The translations under genes were made by a program, and so were the position numbers. From Gammaproteobacteria bacterium (GTDB lineage: Bacteria; Pseudomonadota; Gammaproteobacteria; JADZEE01), in NCBI GenBank assembly GCA_020850735.1, contig JADZEE010000136.1, positions 1 to 64,000 on the forward strand: a stretch of DNA of 64,000 nucleotides, given 5' to 3'. The notes beneath the pieces were generated by a model. The model made no database searches. It saw only the letters and a list, made by a program, of their open reading frames with translations, and was not told the origin of the DNA. Positions within the stretch are counted from its first letter, which is position 1. Each line of letters starts with the position of its first letter. Positions 62,478-64,000 of this stretch are shown here, in pieces.

Positions 62478-64000
62478 GCGCCGAGTGCCTTGCGCAGCTC
62501 GCGCTTGAGGATCTTGCCGCTCGGGTTCTTGGGCAGCTCGTCGAGAAAGTACACCCGTCGCGGTTTCTTGTAGCCCGCGAGTTCGCGCCGGCAGTAATCG
62601 ATGAGCGCTTCGGCCGTCACCTGCGTGCCGGGCCTGATCACGATCGTCGCGGTGACGATTTCGCCCCACTGTTCATCGGGCAGACCGATGACCGCGGCTT
62701 CCAGAATAGCGGGGTGCGTGTACAGCACCGCTTCGATCTCCTTGGTGTAGATATTCACACCACCGCTGACGACCATGTCCGTTTTCCGATCGACGATGAA
62801 CAAGTACCGATCCTCGTCGAGATAGCCGAGGTCGCCGGTGAAAAACCAGCCGTCGCGAATCGCCTCGGCGCTAGCTTCCGGCATACGCCAGTAACCCCGC
62901 ACCACCGACCGGCTGCGCACCAGCACTTCGCCGACTTCGCCGCTGCCGAGATCACGGCCGGCGTCGTCGACGATCCGTACCTCGGCGCCCACCGCCTCGC
63001 GGCCGGCGGAGGCGAGCCGCGCACGCTGCTGCGGTGTGCCGCCGAGCACGTGATCGCTGCCAACGAGAAACGTCGCTTCGAGCGTCTCGGTGAGTCCGTA
63101 GCCCTGGGTGAAACCGCACTGCAGGCGAGCGAGCGCGCGTTCGAGCACGGCCGGCGGCATCGGTCCGCCGCCATAGAACACCAGCCGCAGCGACGACCGG
63201 TCGAACTGTTCGAAGCGGGGATCGTTGAGCACGGAGTTCAGCATGGTCGGGATCAACAAGGCCACCGTCGCCCGCTCGCGCTCCAGCGTCCGCAGCCAGA
63301 GCTCGGGCGCGAACCTGGGCATCACTACCTGGGTACAGCCGAGCATCATGTAGGTGACGGCCATGAACACCGCGCCCATGTGGTAAAGCGGCGTACCGAT
63401 CAGGTTCACGTCTTGTGCGCGGCTGCCGTCGGCCACGAACTGGTTCCACGCGTTCGCCTCGAGGTTGGCATGCGAGACCATGGCACCCTTGGGCGGTCCG
63501 GTCGTGCCGCTGGTAAAAAAAATGGCGAACGTTTCGTCCGCTGTCGCCGGCGATCGGCGGGGCGCGGACGAGGCGGCCGCGAGCGCGTTTTCGTAGGACG
63601 TGGCCCCATCCAGCGCGCCGTCGCCGATCACCCAGCGTGCCCCGATGCCGGTCACCGACCCTTCGACGGCGCGCGCCTGGTCGACATAGGCATCGGCGAC
63701 GACGAAAAGCCGCGGTTCGCCCTGGTTCAGGATCGCGCTGAGCTCGCGCGGCGTGAGTCGGAAGTTGAGCGGTACGGCGATGACCCCGGCGCGTGCGCAA
63801 CCGAGATAGAGCTCGATGAGCTCCGGACAGTTACCGGCCAGGACCGCCACCCGATCACCGGGTGCCAGCCCGACAGCGGCGAACGCGCACGCCACGCGGT
63901 TGACCCGCGCGTCGAGCTCCGCCCAGGTGAGTCGCCGCTCGTCCATGCGCAGCGCCGTCTTGTGCGGGAAGCGCAGGCCATTGCGCAACGCAATGGCGTC
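62474..64000 (-). CDS. AMP-forming acyl-CoA ligase (5' end outside window)
   Basis: At least 508 residues of an ANL ligase; the frame stays open to the window edge and the true start lies beyond position 64000. 'FFTSGTTGPPKGAMVSHAN' is the ATP motif, 'GYGLTETLEATFLV', 'GWFFTGDLGYLDEDRYLFIVDRKTDMVVSGGVNIYTKEIE' the hinge, and 'PKNPSGKILKRELRKAL' the catalytic Lys end. It overlaps meaB by four bases. Relatives have about 10-20 more N-terminal residues, so only a short piece is missing. Substrate unknown. Confidence 0.85.
   Translation of the reverse strand, partial: DAIALRNGLRFPHKTALRMDERRLTWAELDARVNRVACAFAAVGLAPGDRVAVLAGNCPELIELYLGCARAGVIAVPLNFRLTPRELSAILNQGEPRLFVVADAYVDQARAVEGSVTGIGARWVIGDGALDGATSYENALAAASSAPRRSPATADETFAIFFTSGTTGPPKGAMVSHANLEANAWNQFVADGSRAQDVNLIGTPLYHMGAVFMAVTYMMLGCTQVVMPRFAPELWLRTLERERATVALLIPTMLNSVLNDPRFEQFDRSSLRLVFYGGGPMPPAVLERALARLQCGFTQGYGLTETLEATFLVGSDHVLGGTPQQRARLASAGREAVGAEVRIVDDAGRDLGSGEVGEVLVRSRSVVRGYWRMPEASAEAIRDGWFFTGDLGYLDEDRYLFIVDRKTDMVVSGGVNIYTKEIEAVLYTHPAILEAAVIGLPDEQWGEIVTATIVIRPGTQVTAEALIDYCRRELAGYKKPRRVYFLDELPKNPSGKILKRELRKALGA

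Overview
The window is high-GC (estimated by eye at about two thirds G+C), densely coded proteobacterial chromosome devoted almost entirely to aromatic and acyl-CoA catabolism. A gammaproteobacterium is my best guess: there is an rpfF/rpfC pair, TonB-dependent uptake, LuxR, LysR and AraC regulators, and a gene resembling the putative NO dismutase known from the denitrifying gammaproteobacterium HdN1. This is inference; the window has no rRNA or other phylogenetic marker. I saw no tRNA, rRNA, CRISPR array or prophage.

Layout. 1-1000 is a decayed mobile-element patch: direct repeats, REP-like hairpins, an IS66 TnpA-like fragment and a truncated ORF6N gene. 1282-10834 (+) holds a two-gene NDP-forming acyl-CoA synthetase, a three-subunit molybdenum hydroxylase, an acyl-CoA ligase, MoaD and a sodium/solute symporter with a 50-residue membrane partner. 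10857-15465 holds an acyl-CoA dehydrogenase, a DapA-family lyase, a cupin, a LysR regulator and a metallo-beta-lactamase-fold protein. 15598-23522 (-) carries two p-cresol-methylhydroxylase-type flavocytochrome systems, one with a benzoate-CoA-ligase-type enzyme, the other with a thioesterase and an AraC regulator. 23869-27129 (+) is boxC-boxB of the aerobic benzoyl-CoA pathway (boxA is not in the window), closed by a terminator.

The standout gene is 27567-29912. It encodes a qNOR-family protein in which one FeB-ligating His is Asn (N549) and three of four quinol-site residues are changed. That is the reported signature of putative nitric oxide dismutase (Nod), which would make O2 and N2 from NO. 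It sits directly after boxCB, whose BoxB epoxidase needs O2, so internally generated O2 could support ring epoxidation during denitrification. It is followed by an RpfC-like hybrid kinase and, convergently, the DSF synthase rpfF. Next (33619-39351) come a four-gene 2-oxoacid:acceptor oxidoreductase with a fused GltD/ferredoxin subunit, possibly of the phenylglyoxylate type, and a hippurate-hydrolase-like M20 amidohydrolase. Both could feed benzoyl-CoA or benzoate.

39358-48458 (-) is a nine-gene block: 2-oxoacid dehydrogenase E1 alpha/beta, split B12 acyl-CoA mutase, NIPSNAP protein, CoA ligase, thiolase, SMP-30 hydrolase and SDR. It diverges from a LuxR regulator. 49793-56479 (+) carries a TonB receptor, a Rieske oxygenase with its small subunit and two unusual M19-fold proteins. 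56515-64000 (-) carries CoA ligase, thiolase, acyl-CoA dehydrogenase, MeaB GTPase and another CoA ligase cut by the window edge.

Two repeat systems overlay this. A roughly 186-bp element with imperfect terminal inverted repeats occurs four times (one an internal deletion); three copies begin exactly on the stop codon of a gene. A lux-box-like palindrome lies upstream of the LuxR/E1 divergent pair, the TonB receptor and, in a weaker form, the Rieske oxygenase, suggesting one quorum-sensing-type regulon.
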